DNA of 40,233 nt. Origin: an uncultured Eubacteriales bacterium. Lineage in GTDB: Bacteria; Bacillota; Clostridia; Oscillospirales; CAG-272. The stretch spans positions 1-40,233 of the forward strand of contig CAJKPX010000017.1 of assembly GCA_905201895.1 (NCBI GenBank), written 5' to 3'. Positions 16,068-24,537 of this stretch are shown piece by piece; position 1 is the stretch's first letter, and each line of letters starts with the position of its first letter. The notes under the pieces were generated by a model. It searched no databases and was not told where the DNA came from. It saw only the letters and a program-made list of their open reading frames with translations. The translations under genes were made by a program, and so were the position numbers.

Positions 16068-16556
16068 ATGGCAAAAGCAATGGGATATCGCGAAAAGTAC
16101 ACTCGTTCAAGCAACCGTGACCGTCAAAGAGGACCCGACACCGCAGGAAAAACCGAAAACTTCTTCTCGCGCAACGTGCGCCTGATCACCTTTTTGGTCT
16201 GTATAGGCGTGTTTCTTGCCTTCTTTGTGCCGATTGTTGCCTACGAGACAATTGATTATCTCAAGGCAGCGCGTGACACACGCCCTGAAATGACGCTCAA
16301 CGACGTGCTCCGGCTCTCCGAGCAAAACGGAAAGATCTCCGAAAAGCAGATTCAGAAATTCAAAACTACGCATGTGGATGTGCAGGCAGCTACGATCTAC
16401 TATTATTTCGACATTTCTCCGCACTATCACGTGCTGGCGATCGCCGACAAGAACACCAAAATGCTGATCTACTGTCAGCTCGACAATTTTGAAACGGGTG
16501 AAACCGCCGATATGCTCGTTGACGATATCTATGCATTTTTGAACAAAGAGGAATAA
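16068..16556 (+). CDS. Membrane-anchored protein of unknown function
   Basis: A 162-residue protein I do not recognise. Residues 1-33 are basic and cytoplasmic by charge. One membrane segment follows at about 38-60 (LITFLVCIGVFLAFFVPIVAY), then a soluble domain of about 100 residues, most likely outside. Met5 (16080) is an alternative start; neither has an ideal ribosome site, but GAAAGGGAG lies 19-31 nt upstream. The gene occupies the slot where many Firmicutes have dgkA and cdd between ybeY and era; it is neither of these. Co-transcription with ybeY and era is likely (79- and 16-bp gaps). Confidence 0.65.
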   Translation: MAKAMGYREKYTRSSNRDRQRGPDTAGKTENFFSRNVRLITFLVCIGVFLAFFVPIVAYETIDYLKAARDTRPEMTLNDVLRLSEQNGKISEKQIQKFKTTHVDVQAATIYYYFDISPHYHVLAIADKNTKMLIYCQLDNFETGETADMLVDDIYAFLNKEE

Positions 16557-16572
16557 GGAGAGCCACAAAAGC

Positions 16573-17457
16573 ATGAAAAGAACGGGATTTATCACCATTG
16601 TAGGGCGTCCGAACGTTGGAAAATCAACCCTGCTCAACAGCATTCTCGGCGTTCAGGTCGCCATCGTTTCCAATAAGCCGCAAACCACGCGCACCCGCAT
16701 TGCGGGTATTGAAACGCGCGGAGACGATCAGTTCGTGTTCCTGGACACTCCCGGCATATTCCAACCAAAGAATTCGCTCGGAGACTTTATGGTCAAAACC
16801 GCAAACAGCGCCATGCAGGAGGGCGACGCCGTCATTCTCGTGGCAGACGCATCATATGCTCCCGGCGACGTGGAGCAGAAGGTGATCGAATATCTCAAGC
16901 GCTCGGGCATTCCCGGAATTCTGGCGCTGAATAAGATCGACCTCTGCCGCCGCGAGCAGGTTGCCCAAACCATCGCAGCCTATGCCGCCCTGCATGATTT
17001 CTTTGCCGTGGTTCCGATTTCGGCAAAGCGCGGGCGCTACGTGGAGGACATCATGACAGAGTGCTCCAAGCTTTTGCGTGAGGGCGAATGGTTTTACGAG
17101 GAGGACATGTTCACCGACCAGCCGCAGCGTCAGATTGCCGCAGAGATCATCCGCGAGAAGATTCTGCGCACGCTCGACAAGGAAATTCCGCACGGCGTTG
17201 CGGTTGTGATCGAGGAATATCGCGAGGAGGGGGGACTTGTCAGCATCCGCGCCGAGATCTTTTGCGAAAAGAATTCGCACAAGGGCATTCTCGTGGGCAA
17301 GGGAGGGGAAACCCTCAAGCGGATCGGCAGCTACGCACGCACCGACCTGGAGCGCATGCTCGAATGCCGCGTGTACCTCAACCTTTGGGTCAAGGTCAAG
17401 GAGAATTGGCGCGATAGTCTGCGCGGAATCGGTAATTTCGGATTTACCGAGGAATAA
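16573..17457 (+). CDS. era: GTPase Era
   Basis: A 294-residue GTPase with G1 GRPNVGKS (11-18), G3 DTPG (about 58-61), G4 NKID (about 120-123), G5 SAK, and a C-terminal KH RNA-binding domain (about 200-285, GILVGKGGETLKRIG). Era binds the 3' end of 16S rRNA and is a checkpoint for 30S maturation. AAGGAG (16556-16561) overlaps the previous stop codon, 11 nt before the ATG. Its place between the ybeY region and recO is the usual Firmicutes order. Confidence 0.97.
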   Translation: MKRTGFITIVGRPNVGKSTLLNSILGVQVAIVSNKPQTTRTRIAGIETRGDDQFVFLDTPGIFQPKNSLGDFMVKTANSAMQEGDAVILVADASYAPGDVEQKVIEYLKRSGIPGILALNKIDLCRREQVAQTIAAYAALHDFFAVVPISAKRGRYVEDIMTECSKLLREGEWFYEEDMFTDQPQRQIAAEIIREKILRTLDKEIPHGVAVVIEEYREEGGLVSIRAEIFCEKNSHKGILVGKGGETLKRIGSYARTDLERMLECRVYLNLWVKVKENWRDSLRGIGNFGFTEE

Positions 17458-17526
17458 AGAAAGACAAAATCCATGCCCCTCTCTGTTTGTTTGGGGCTGA
17501 AAAATACCATGAAGGGAGTGACACCG

Positions 17527-18342
17527 ATGGAGCATTGTGCGATAGACGGCTTGGTTGTGCGCGTGCGCGACGTGGGAAACGATCGTTATTTGTCGGTTGT
17601 CACCGCAAGCCTGGGACGCATCACGGTTCTCTCCAAGGGTAGCCATTCACTCAAGAGCGAACAGCGCGCGGTCAGCCAGCTTTTTACCTACGCCAATTTC
17701 GAGATATACCGACGCGGAGATCTCTGGATTCTCAAGGGTGGATCGGTCAACCATAGCTTTCATTCGCTTGCCTATGACATCGACCGCATGAATCTCGCCG
17801 CCTATTTTTGCGAGGTGGGATATGAGCTCACCGATGCAGGCGAGGATGCGAGCGAGATGCTTCGCCTGTTGCTCAATTCCTTCTATGCCGTTGATCAGGC
17901 GCTCTATCCGCCCGAGATCGTCAAGGGTGCATTTGAGCTTCGCGCAGCGTTTTCGTCGGGCTATGCCCCCTCTCTTGAGGGCTGTGCCGAGTGTGGCGCG
18001 GGGGAGGAGTCCGTGGAGTATCTTGACGTGATGAACGGTGCGCTTTTGTGCTCCGCCTGTCTGCAAAAGGCAGCCCCCGCACACGTGACCTCCGCCGCTT
18101 ACGATGAAATTCGTGAGGCGAGGATTATTCTGCGCCTCACGCCTGCCGTTTACGCGGCGCTTCGCTACGTGCTCGACACGGCGCTCTCACGCTTGTTCTC
18201 CTTCGATCTGCGCGATCGGGAGGACCTGCGCCTCTTTGCGGATGCCGCAGAGACTTACCTGCTTTCGCATCTCGGTCACGGCTTTGAAACCCTGAATTTT
18301 TACCATACCATGCGTCAAAACGCAAAAGGAACGCAATCATGA
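17527..18342 (+). CDS. recO: DNA repair protein RecO
   Basis: A 271-residue recombination mediator. The N-terminal OB fold is at about 1-80, followed by a helical domain with a four-cysteine zinc site (Cys153, Cys156, Cys175, Cys178). RecO with RecR loads RecA onto SSB-coated DNA. The ATG at 17527 has AAGGGAG 8 nt upstream; in-frame Met codons further up are less well placed. The stop overlaps the mutS2 start (ATGA), so the two are translationally coupled. Confidence 0.93.
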   Translation: MEHCAIDGLVVRVRDVGNDRYLSVVTASLGRITVLSKGSHSLKSEQRAVSQLFTYANFEIYRRGDLWILKGGSVNHSFHSLAYDIDRMNLAAYFCEVGYELTDAGEDASEMLRLLLNSFYAVDQALYPPEIVKGAFELRAAFSSGYAPSLEGCAECGAGEESVEYLDVMNGALLCSACLQKAAPAHVTSAAYDEIREARIILRLTPAVYAALRYVLDTALSRLFSFDLRDREDLRLFADAAETYLLSHLGHGFETLNFYHTMRQNAKGTQS

Positions 18343-20723
18343 GCTTTACCGATAAAACACTGACAACACTTGAATTTGACAAGATCTGCGCGATGCTTGC
18401 CGACTGTGCACCCACCGAGGGAGCACGGGATCTGGCAATGCGTCTGATGCCCTCGGGGGACACTGTTGAGGTGCTGCGCCGATTGCATCGAACCACCGAC
18501 GCCAAGCGCTTGTGCGACGTCAAGGGGATGCCGCCCTTCGGCTCGATCAAGGACGTTTCCGCCGCCTGTGAGCGCGCGGCAAAGGGCGCGATGCTTTCTA
18601 CACGCGAGTTGCTTGATATTTGTCGGCTCTTGCGCGCTGCCCGTCAGCTTCAGGAATATGCACAAAACAACAAGCCCTTTGAAACCACCCTCGACGAGCT
18701 TTTTGAGCGACTTTTGCCAAACCGCTTTCTCGAGGATAAGATCGCGCGCTCGATCCTCTCCGAGGATATGATCGCCGACGAGGCGAGCCGCGAGCTTGCC
18801 GAAATTCGCCGCAAAATTCGCGATGCAAACAACCGCATTAAGGAGACCCTGCAGCGCTATATCAACGGCTCTTATTCCAAAATTTTGCAGGAAAACCTCG
18901 TCACGCTCCGAAACGGACGCTACGTGGTGCCCGTGAAGGCGGAATGCAAAAACGAGATGAAGGGTCTGATCCACGATACCTCCTCGTCGGGAGCAACCAT
19001 CTTTGTGGAGCCAATGGCGATCGTTGACGCCAACAATGAGCTTCGTATGCTGCAATCGCGCGAGGAGCACGAGATTGAGCGGATTTTGTTTGCGCTCTCC
19101 TCCGACGTGAGTGCGGCAGGGGAGTCGCTGCGGCTCAATTATTGGAATATCACCGACCTCGCCTTTGCCTTTGCCTGCGCCGAGCTTTCCTCGCGTATGA
19201 AGGCGTGCGAGGCACGCGTTTCGGGCACGCGCACGCTCGAGCTGATCCGTGCGCGTCATCCTCTGATCGACCCCACACGAGTGGTTCCCATCAACGTCAA
19301 GCTTGGCGACGGCTACGATACGCTGATTATTACGGGTCCCAACACGGGAGGTAAAACTGTTACGCTCAAAACGCTCGGTCTGTTCGCGCTGATGACCCAG
19401 GCAGGATTGCATATCCCCGCCGAGCCCGAATCGTCGGTCTGCATCTTCGACCGCGTTCTGGTCGACCTGGGCGACGAGCAGAGCATCGAGCAGTCACTCT
19501 CTACCTTCTCCTCGCATATGGTCAATATCGTTCGTATTATGAACGACGTCAACGCACGCTCACTCTGTCTCTTTGACGAGCTTGGAGCGGGAACCGACCC
19601 CGTAGAAGGCGCCGCTTTGGCGGTTGCCGTGATCGAATCGGTGAGGGCAGCCGGTGCAATGTGCGCCGCCACCACCCACTATACCGAGCTCAAGACCTAT
19701 GCTCTCGACACCCCCGGTGTGCAGAATGCATCCTGTGAGTTCGACGTTTCCACGCTCAAGCCCACCTATCGACTCATGATCGGAACGCCCGGAAAGTCAA
19801 ATGCGTTTGCCATTTCCGCAAAGCTTGGTCTGCCCGAGTCGATCATTGAGCTTGCGAAAAAGCACGTTAACAGTGACCATCAACGCTTTGAGGAGGTCAT
19901 CGAGCAGCTTGAGGCAACGCGGCTTGAGGCAGACCGAAACCGCGAGGAGGCGGCAAGGCTCAAGGCAGAATACGAAAAAATACGTGCGGATGCCGAAAAG
20001 CAGATCAAAACGCGCTTCTTTGAGGCGGAGCGTGAGATCGAGCAAAACCGCAAAAAGGCGCTCGCCATGCTCGAGAGTGCAAAGGCGTCGAGCGATTTCA
20101 TCTTCGCGCAGCTCGAGAAGGCAAAAAAGGCAGAGGAGGCGGGCAGGCTCACCGAGGAGCTGGAGCAAACGCGCCGTGCAGTTCGCCTGGCGATCAGAGA
20201 AAATGACGATCAGATCAACCCCGTCGAGGAGAAAAAAAACGAGGCATACGTTCTGCCGCGTGATCTGAAGAAGGGCGATCGTGTTTATATCGTCAACATT
20301 GATAAGGAGGGTGTCCTGCTTGAAACTCCCGACAAGAGCGGAACGGTGCTCGTGCAGGCAGGCATTCTCAAAACGCGTACGAAGATTTCCAACCTGCAGC
20401 TGATCAACGAGGCTCCGCAGGTGATCAGCGGCAAGACCAAAAAGCCCGCTGCCGATTTCCACGCAAAGGTCAATCGCGATTTCCGCGATGAGATCGACCT
20501 GCGCGGCATGCTCGGAGACGAGGCTTGGCTGGCGGTTGACAAATATCTGGACGAGGCGGTGATCGCCAATTTCGGTCATGTACGCCTGATCCACGGAAAG
20601 GGAACGGGTGCGCTCAAAAACGCACTCTGGCAGCATCTGAAAACCGATCGTCGCGTGGCAACCTTCCGCCTCGGCAAATACGGCGAGGGTGACGGCGGCG
20701 TCACCATTGTGGAGCTGAAATAA
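18339..20723 (+). CDS. mutS2: Endonuclease MutS2
   Basis: A 794-residue MutS-family protein without the mismatch-recognition domain. It has helical core and clamp regions (about 1-310), an ATPase domain with Walker A GPNTGGKT (about 333-340) and Walker B LCLFDELGAGTDP, and a long coiled coil (about 515-640). A C-terminal Smr nuclease domain follows (about 710-794, with DLRGM and HGKGTGAL). MutS2 suppresses homologous recombination and, in Bacillus, also acts as a collided-ribosome rescue factor. Coupling to recO places both in one repair unit. The length is typical. Confidence 0.96.
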   Translation: MSFTDKTLTTLEFDKICAMLADCAPTEGARDLAMRLMPSGDTVEVLRRLHRTTDAKRLCDVKGMPPFGSIKDVSAACERAAKGAMLSTRELLDICRLLRAARQLQEYAQNNKPFETTLDELFERLLPNRFLEDKIARSILSEDMIADEASRELAEIRRKIRDANNRIKETLQRYINGSYSKILQENLVTLRNGRYVVPVKAECKNEMKGLIHDTSSSGATIFVEPMAIVDANNELRMLQSREEHEIERILFALSSDVSAAGESLRLNYWNITDLAFAFACAELSSRMKACEARVSGTRTLELIRARHPLIDPTRVVPINVKLGDGYDTLIITGPNTGGKTVTLKTLGLFALMTQAGLHIPAEPESSVCIFDRVLVDLGDEQSIEQSLSTFSSHMVNIVRIMNDVNARSLCLFDELGAGTDPVEGAALAVAVIESVRAAGAMCAATTHYTELKTYALDTPGVQNASCEFDVSTLKPTYRLMIGTPGKSNAFAISAKLGLPESIIELAKKHVNSDHQRFEEVIEQLEATRLEADRNREEAARLKAEYEKIRADAEKQIKTRFFEAEREIEQNRKKALAMLESAKASSDFIFAQLEKAKKAEEAGRLTEELEQTRRAVRLAIRENDDQINPVEEKKNEAYVLPRDLKKGDRVYIVNIDKEGVLLETPDKSGTVLVQAGILKTRTKISNLQLINEAPQVISGKTKKPAADFHAKVNRDFRDEIDLRGMLGDEAWLAVDKYLDEAVIANFGHVRLIHGKGTGALKNALWQHLKTDRRVATFRLGKYGEGDGGVTIVELK

Positions 20724-20749
20724 AACAGGGACCAAGGAGGTGCATACCC

Positions 20750-21496
20750 GTGATAACGAGAGTGACTGAATGTCCGATCTGCTTTCGGGAATACGAAACC
20801 AACCCCAAGGTCTGCGAATGCGGATTTTCCGAATTGGAATACGTTGATTTCTTTGCCGCACCCACCGAGGATAGCCGAAAACGGCAATGGTTTGATATCT
20901 ACAAATACGCAAAAAAGGTCTATTACGGGCAGATTCCGATGCCGCGGGACAGCTTTCTCTATGAGGTGCTTGACGATCGCATACGGATCACCGACGCCCC
21001 CTTTGCGTGCGGCGTTTCGGTGGTCGATGCCGATGCGCTGGAGGCAACCCGTAATCGCCATACGGTTGCGGATGCAGGAATTTTGGCATTCCGCACGCGA
21101 GTATCGGCGCTCATTCTCAACGTGGATGAGGTCGATCACGAGCTTTTGGACGAATCACGCCTGCGCATGCTGTTCCTCGGTCCGCGCGTGAAAACCCTTC
21201 AGCACGGCGGATTGTCGCATCAGTCGCTGCGCTATCTCTTTGTTGATCCCGAAAATCCTTACCTGACCGTGTGTGACCACGTTCTCTTTGATAAGGATAT
21301 GAACGTGCTTTATTGCTATCCTACCGAAAAGCCCGAGGAGGAATACACCGTTCCCGAGAGCGTGAAACGAATCGCGCCGCGTGCCTTCGGCTTTGGACCC
21401 GCGCACCTGCGTCGCGTGCGTCTCTCGCACAAATTCCGCAATCATGAATTGATCCGTGAATGGTTCGGTCCGCAGATCGAGGTTGAGTTTTATTGA
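20750..21496 (+). CDS. Zinc-ribbon protein with BspA-like leucine-rich segment, unknown function
   Basis: A 248-residue protein. Cys8, Cys11, Cys22 and Cys24 form a small zinc-ribbon-like motif at the N-terminus. Residues about 165-235 resemble BspA-type (LRR_5) repeats, with the phrase YTVPESVKRIAPRAFGFGPAHLRRVRL and a preceding FDKDMNVLYCYP unit. No signal peptide or membrane segment is visible, so it is probably cytoplasmic, unlike most BspA proteins. It starts with GTG; AAGGAGG lies about 10 nt upstream. The 26-bp gap to mutS2 and 19-bp gap to the next gene suggest co-transcription. The function is unknown. Confidence 0.7.
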   Translation: MITRVTECPICFREYETNPKVCECGFSELEYVDFFAAPTEDSRKRQWFDIYKYAKKVYYGQIPMPRDSFLYEVLDDRIRITDAPFACGVSVVDADALEATRNRHTVADAGILAFRTRVSALILNVDEVDHELLDESRLRMLFLGPRVKTLQHGGLSHQSLRYLFVDPENPYLTVCDHVLFDKDMNVLYCYPTEKPEEEYTVPESVKRIAPRAFGFGPAHLRRVRLSHKFRNHELIREWFGPQIEVEFY

Positions 21497-21515
21497 ACAG
21501 AAAGGAAAAACGACA

Positions 21516-22280
21516 ATGGACCATATCAAATTCGGCGAATATCCGCAAACGGTTAAGGCAGAAGACGTTACGGTGACGGATATCCGTGACGAAAGAGGAT
21601 ATTATATCGGAAGTGACGGATGCCGCTATGCCACGGTGACGGCAACGCCTCATGAGTCGGGCTTTCGCTTTTCAACGGGCGCGCCGATCGTCAAGGGAGA
21701 GACCTACTATTTCAAGGTAGAGCCGATTTGCTGGAGTGTGCTCGCGGAGCGCGAGGGGGCGGCGTTTCTTTTGTGTGAGAATGCGATTGCAAATCATCGC
21801 TTCGCGGAGAAATCGAACAATTACGCCGAGAGCGAGATACGCAGGTGGCTGAACAGCACCTTCCTTGATACCGCATTCAGCGTAGAGGAACAAGCTCGGA
21901 TTATCCGCTCCAAGGTTGACAACAGCGTGGCAAGTACGGGATACACCAAGAATGAATATGCTTGCGAGGATACGGAGGATAGGGTCTTTTTGATGTCGCA
22001 TGCCGATATTACGAAAATAGAATACGGCTTTTCTGCCGGATATTCCGAGGACGATGACAGAACCCGCGTGACCAGTGATTACAGCCGAGCAACAGGGGCG
22101 TACATTGACACGAACGGGGAGTGCTACGGTAATGGATATTGGTGGCTTCGCTCGCCGGGCGATGCAAAAAGCTTTGCGCGCGTGAGAGCGGTATTCGGCA
22201 ACGGTGTTTCGGATTACAGCTACTACTATCCCAATGGAGATTACGGAAGCGTTGTGCCTGCTTTGTGGATGAAGCTATAA
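21516..22280 (+). CDS. DUF6273-type protein
   Basis: A 254-residue protein with the DUF6273 pattern: an N-terminal KFGEYPQT block, a central EICWSVL-like segment with SEIRRWLNSTFLDTAF (about 109-124), and the C-terminal phrase GYWWLRSPGD (about 208-217) ending VVPALWMKL. The family resembles C-type-lectin or formylglycine-type folds; no activity is known. No signal peptide is seen. The ATG at 21516 has AAAGGA 9 nt upstream. It is the last gene before the terminator of the long cluster. The WWLRSPG region recalls the target folds of diversity-generating retroelements, but no reverse transcriptase is present. Confidence 0.75.
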   Translation: MDHIKFGEYPQTVKAEDVTVTDIRDERGYYIGSDGCRYATVTATPHESGFRFSTGAPIVKGETYYFKVEPICWSVLAEREGAAFLLCENAIANHRFAEKSNNYAESEIRRWLNSTFLDTAFSVEEQARIIRSKVDNSVASTGYTKNEYACEDTEDRVFLMSHADITKIEYGFSAGYSEDDDRTRVTSDYSRATGAYIDTNGECYGNGYWWLRSPGDAKSFARVRAVFGNGVSDYSYYYPNGDYGSVVPALWMKL

Positions 22281-22321
22281 AAGATACCGTAAATTTCAGC
22301 AAAACAGAAAAACAAAGAAAA

Positions 22322-22375
22322 AGAGCAAGAGTAGAAGGCGAACGATCCTTTTACCCTTGCTCTGTTCTATTCTTT
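22322..22375. terminator. Bidirectional terminator closing the yqfC-DUF6273 cluster
   Basis: Stem 22322-22329 with 22356-22363 is extended by 22331-22338 with 22347-22354; the loop is 8 nt. A T-rich run (to 22378) follows on the plus strand and an A-rich run precedes it, so it also serves the convergent lipoprotein operon. Confidence 0.85.
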
Positions 22376-22381
22376 TTTCAT

Positions 22382-22867
22382 TTATTCGGCAAGCGCCGAT
22401 TTTACCGCATCAAAGAGCGTTGCCTTGTCGGCGGAGGAGTAGATCGCGTAGACCACGTAGTTGCCAAACACCTTCACCTCGGCATCGCGGAGCTTGGGCG
22501 TTTCCTCGGGCATGTAGGAGTCGTACCACACGCGGTTGTCCTCGTATGCCTGTGCAAGATAGTCGCGGAGCAGCTTTGCCATCGCGGAGGCATTTCCGTC
22601 GGTCACGTGAAAAATTCCGTATTCATCGAGATTTTTGGCATTCATCGAAAAGCGAATCACCGATTCGGTGACGTAGCTTGGCATCGAGAAATAATCGTCG
22701 AGTGTGCCGTCCTCTGCCGTTGCGTAGTCGGTGCGTGCGGGGAGCGCCGCCTCAACCGTTCCAACCAGGTCGGTCAGCTTCACGTCATCGCGGTAGCTCG
22801 CATTGGCGCAAGAGGGGAGAATGGGCAGGAGCGTGAGCATGAGCAGAATGAGCAAAAAACGTTTCAT
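22382..22867 (-). CDS. DUF4358-type lipoprotein
   Basis: A 161-residue protein with a lipoprotein signal peptide: MKRFLLILLM..., lipobox LPSC with the modified Cys20. The mature part (about 21-161) matches the DUF4358 pattern of small Clostridia lipoproteins. It would be anchored on the outer face of the cytoplasmic membrane. It is last in a three-gene minus-strand operon, 27 bp after an SGNH hydrolase. DUF4358 genes often accompany SGNH hydrolases and MBOAT acyltransferases, which suggests a role in modifying a surface polymer. No MBOAT gene is present here. AAAGGA lies 9 nt before the ATG. Confidence 0.75.
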   Translation of the reverse strand: MKRFLLILLMLTLLPILPSCANASYRDDVKLTDLVGTVEAALPARTDYATAEDGTLDDYFSMPSYVTESVIRFSMNAKNLDEYGIFHVTDGNASAMAKLLRDYLAQAYEDNRVWYDSYMPEETPKLRDAEVKVFGNYVVYAIYSSADKATLFDAVKSALAE

Positions 22868-22894
22868 GAGTGAGTTCCTTTCGGCGTTGACAGC

Positions 22895-23749
22895 TCACTG
22901 CCACGCATGCGTGCGCAGATAGAGCAGAATTTCTTTATATGCGGCGGTGGTGAGATGCTGACCGTCGCCGTTGTCGTATGCAGGGAGAAGCGCATTGTTC
23001 TCGTCGCGGAGAACCGAGGCGGTGTCCACCACGCGCACGTTTTCAAAGGTTGCGGCAATTTCGGGGAGCCAGGAGTTGAGTGTGAGAATATTTGCATTGA
23101 GCGTGTCGAGGTCCTCGGCAAAGTTTCCCACATCGCAGATCGGGTAGACCGTTTGCAGGATGATTTTGGTATCGGGAGACGCCTTTTGAACGGCGCGGAT
23201 AAGCTTGCAATAGTTGTTGACGTAGGTCGATTTTTTTGCAATAAAGGATTGTAGGCCGTTGAGTCCGAAGGAGAGCACGATATATTCGGGCTTCTCGAGT
23301 GCGCATGCCTCGGCAATCGTCATGCTCTCGCCGCTTTCGGGATAAACGATCATTTCCGAGGTGATGGCAGAGGAGAGGCGCTTGGTGCCCGAATCGTCTT
23401 GCCAGACCTGCTTGGTGTCGGTTCCGCCCGACAGCACACCGCGCGCCCGCAGATGTGCGGTGGTCGATTCACCCAAAAAGATCATGCGGTCGATATAGGT
23501 CATGCCCGCATCGGCACTCTCACTCAAAAGCAACTCGTCGAGGTTCACCGAGACCTCGGTGTCGGCGGTGGTTTCGTGGGTTGTCAACTCCTCCTGCGGC
23601 ACCTCCGCAGGGGGCGCGACCAGCCTTGCCACCCCAAAAACCAACGTGAGCACGAGGAGAATCAGCGCGAGTAAAATTAGTATTTTCAGCGCAAACAGCG
23701 TTTCCTTTTCCAAAAAATGCGATTGCTTTTGCAGATCGTTGGAATTCAT
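22895..23749 (-). CDS. Membrane-anchored SGNH/GDSL hydrolase
   Basis: A 284-residue protein with one N-terminal membrane anchor (about 19-41), a Thr/Glu-rich linker (about 48-75), and an SGNH hydrolase domain outside the cell. The catalytic Ser95 is in FLGEST, Asn164 in SFGLNG, and Asp262 and His265 in DGQHLT. This fold removes or transfers acyl groups such as O-acetyl on cell-wall polysaccharides. Middle gene of the operon: 21 bp after the small membrane protein and 27 bp before the DUF4358 lipoprotein. The substrate is not identifiable. Confidence 0.85.
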   Translation of the reverse strand: MNSNDLQKQSHFLEKETLFALKILILLALILLVLTLVFGVARLVAPPAEVPQEELTTHETTADTEVSVNLDELLLSESADAGMTYIDRMIFLGESTTAHLRARGVLSGGTDTKQVWQDDSGTKRLSSAITSEMIVYPESGESMTIAEACALEKPEYIVLSFGLNGLQSFIAKKSTYVNNYCKLIRAVQKASPDTKIILQTVYPICDVGNFAEDLDTLNANILTLNSWLPEIAATFENVRVVDTASVLRDENNALLPAYDNGDGQHLTTAAYKEILLYLRTHAWQ

Positions 23750-23770
23750 AGCAACGTCCCTTCGTATGAG

Positions 23771-24175
23771 TTAGTCATCATCCTCCATCAGACGGCGAAT
23801 GCGCGAACGAATGAGCAACACCAAACCGAAGATCGCCCAATAGAGCGCCGTGAGGAGCACGAGTATGAGCAGGATCGAGATCGGCTGGGGCTTTGCGTTG
23901 GAGGGAAGAAAGAAAAAGATCACGAATGCCGAGAGGTAGATGATGTAGTGGAGCAAATAGCGCTTCCAACGCGCGAGCTTATTCGAGCGAAGAACGTTGC
24001 CCGCAAAAGCAAAGGCGAGCGAGAGGGGCATGATCTGCCAGAAGTTTGCGGGGATGTTCCATCGGCTTTCCGATGCAGCAGACAGAAGCCCGAGCAGGAT
24101 CAGCACGATCGAGACAACGGTGTAGTAGACACAACCATCCACAACCCATTTTTTCAGAGATTTCCAAAAATTCAT
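23771..24175 (-). CDS. Small four-helix membrane protein
   Basis: A 134-residue protein with four predicted membrane segments (about 18-36, 45-61, 72-90, 98-120) and a short acidic tail (MEDDD). The size and helix pattern resemble DUF3021, but the match is by impression only. The ATG at 24175 is chosen because AGGAAGG lies just upstream; the frame stays open further but runs through the promoter. It is the first gene of the envelope operon with the SGNH hydrolase and DUF4358 lipoprotein. Confidence 0.65.
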   Translation of the reverse strand: MNFWKSLKKWVVDGCVYYTVVSIVLILLGLLSAASESRWNIPANFWQIMPLSLAFAFAGNVLRSNKLARWKRYLLHYIIYLSAFVIFFFLPSNAKPQPISILLILVLLTALYWAIFGLVLLIRSRIRRLMEDDD

Positions 24176-24218
24176 GAAAGAAGCCTTCCTAAAAGATAAT
24201 ATAAAGATAGTATATAAT

Positions 24219-24247
24219 AGTTTACCACATTTTATAAGACTTTTCAA
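24219..24247 (-). promoter_or_regulatory. Sigma-A promoter of the envelope operon
   Basis: On the minus strand: TTGAAA (24242-24247), 17 bp, TAAACT (24219-24224), 44 bases before the ATG at 24175. A second TATATT-like box lies nearer the gene. Confidence 0.5.
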
Positions 24248-24372
24248 GGTCTTTTTGCAAAACAAACGAGGCAAAGTTTTGAAAAAAGCACAAAGAGCGG
24301 AGAAGTGAGTGGGACAGGACCGCAAGAAACGAAAAAAGACCGAAAAAAGTTAAAAAAAAGATGAAAAAGGAC

Positions 24373-24401
24373 TTGATTTTTTGCATCACCTGTGCTATAA
24401 T
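24373..24401 (+). promoter_or_regulatory. Promoter of the tRNA-Val gene
   Basis: TTGATT (24373-24378), 17 bp, TATAAT (24396-24401), 14 bases before the first base of the tRNA. Confidence 0.8.
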
Positions 24402-24415
24402 ATAGCATGTTCAGC

Positions 24416-24492
24416 GGAAGCATAGCTCAGTTGGTCAGAGCGCACGGTTCACATCCGTGAGGTCGCAGGTTCGAGCCCTGCTGTTTCCACCA
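24416..24492 (+). tRNA. tRNA-Val (anticodon CAC)
   Basis: A full cloverleaf can be drawn. Acceptor 24416-24422 pairs with 24482-24488 (one G-U). The D stem GCTC/GAGC spans 24425-24441. The anticodon stem CACGG/CCGTG encloses loop TTCACAT at 24448-24454, so the anticodon is CAC, reading GUG. The variable region is 5 nt. The T stem GCAGG/CCTGC (24465-24481) carries loop TTCGAGC. The discriminator base is A, and CCA is encoded (24490-24492). Confidence 0.92.
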
Positions 24493-24533
24493 ACAAAAAG
24501 AGAACTTTTGTCTACCAAAAGTTCTCTTTTTGT
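24493..24533 (+). terminator. Strong terminator directly after tRNA-Val
   Basis: A perfect 17-bp stem (24493-24509 with 24517-24533) with a 7-nt loop begins at the base after CCA. Its 3' arm ends in TTTTTGTTTAT, which acts as the U-tract. Confidence 0.85.
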
Positions 24534-24537
24534 TTAT

